Source of the DNA: Diploptera punctata
Taxonomy: Eukaryota > Arthropoda > Insecta > Blattodea > Blaberidae
Reading direction: 5' to 3'
Length of the DNA stretch: 64,000 bases
Assembly (NCBI GenBank): GCA_030220185.1
Contig: JASPKZ010010239.1
Location: 700,001-764,000 of the forward strand
The notes under the pieces were generated by a model. That model saw nothing but the letters and a program-made list of their open reading frames with translations, did not search any database and was not told where the DNA came from. Of the stretch, positions 63,381-64,000 are shown one piece after another; positions within the stretch are counted from its first letter, which is position 1, and every line of letters starts with the position of its first letter. A program made the position numbers and the translations under genes.

Positions 63381-64000
63381 CTTATACATAGCTTTATTAA
63401 ATTTCATATTAATCGCAGTTTACTGTAAGAACATTCATAATATCCTCAACGAAAAACGTTAATAAATAAATTATATATATTTTTTCTTTGTATCAGAAAT
63501 ATTTTTCCCATAAGATTAGTTTAATTAGTACTGTACTAGTTATTAACTTTCTCATTTATCTTCGGTTAGTCTCTCCCTTTAAAGGTACATTCACTAACAG
63601 GGCTTGTAAATCTATTTAGTAACATACGAGTAATTAAAATGGATAACTTCTACATGGTCCACTCCGGCGATAAGTATTCGATTCTCGGAGGGAAAGGGAT
63701 TTATATATCCAGTCTGGATCCGGGCGTGTGTCTTCGCCTTGCTTTATTCTGTAGTAGAACAGGGAAATGGTCGGTGGATCTCCGACAACAATCCTCCCAG
63801 CTAGACTCAAGGAGCCCGTGGACCAACTGTGGGGTCGTCAGGAACGAGCGACCTGACGCACTAGGTTCGCTCAGCAATTTCCCAAGAAGTTGCTACTCCA
63901 ACACCTTCTCCCTGAGATGTTAGTTTTAGCCCGTGAACTTGAACGTGACCGCGATGTAGATAAGGGAGGACAAGAAGCTGGGACTTGGGAGTATGGCCTT
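63381..64000 (+). other. Unassigned end of window, one ATG-started frame
   Basis: A 94-codon frame from an ATG at 63639 (MDNFYMVHSGDKYSILGGKG ... DPGVCLRLALFCSRTGKWS) ends at 63923. Base composition looks less AT-rich than upstream. No domain is recognised and no splice signals were identified. It may be a piece of an unrecognised repeat or of a gene continuing beyond the window. Confidence 0.25.

Overview
The window is AT-rich, intergenic eukaryotic DNA, and almost everything recognisable in it is a transposable element or a decayed piece of one. There is no bacterial gene organisation, no operon, no CRISPR array and no convincing intact host gene. The mix of elements suggests an insect: CR1/L2-like and jockey-like LINEs, Penelope-like elements with hammerhead ribozymes, Tc1/mariner, piggyBac-like and Helitron-like DNA elements, and several tRNA-derived SINE families. 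Very abundant LINE-tail peptides with motifs such as GRPRMRWEN and RAYVRAAMNLRV point to a cockroach-like (Blattodea) genome. That assignment rests on family resemblance, not on a search.

Layout. 1-9.3 kb: dispersed SINEs (families called A to E here), a 205-bp repeat pair and a long stretch with nothing recognisable. 9.6-10.7 kb: LINE tail debris, a duplicated leader-like block and the start of a LINE endonuclease, ending in an AAT array. 10.9-15.6 kb: the best preserved element, a minus-strand two-ORF LINE with ORF1 intact and ORF2 broken by two frameshifts. 15.8-17.1 kb: SINE A copies, a LINE tail and a Penelope fragment. 17.16-20.59 kb: a region framed by piggyBac-like ends with TTAA, holding a broken jockey-type ORF1. 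20.9-24.0 kb: LINE tails and SINE E. 24.04-28.03 kb: an old LINE ORF2 split by a DNA transposon and by a palindromic Penelope insertion. 28.3-38 kb: Helitron-like DNA, SINEs, LINE tails, a mariner fragment and a Penelope fragment. 38-47.8 kb: LINE tails, SINEs, a Penelope hairpin, a MITE and another hammerhead. 47.9-50.05 kb: a mariner-like element holding a long GA tract, a Penelope fragment and a LINE insertion with target-site duplication. 50.6-52.6 kb: three LINE tails in a row. 53.26-54.3 kb: a palindromic Penelope copy with GIY-YIG endonuclease remains. 54.4-57.5 kb: microsatellites and unknown sequence. 57.5-64 kb: a foldback element, a possible first coding exon, LINE tails and unassigned sequence.

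The most interesting signal is a set of nine hammerhead-ribozyme-like motifs, plus one more doubtful motif, associated with Penelope-like DNA. Box 1 and GAAA surround a self-complementary stem II. The next four to six nucleotides vary between copies (GGCC, GTAC, GATC, CAGCTG) but are usually palindromic, and a UH cleavage position follows. In one copy the ribozyme core lies inside the open C-terminal reading frame of the element. The elements do not form a cooperating gene system. The window is a layered record of insertions, three of which can be ordered in time by nesting and target-site duplications.
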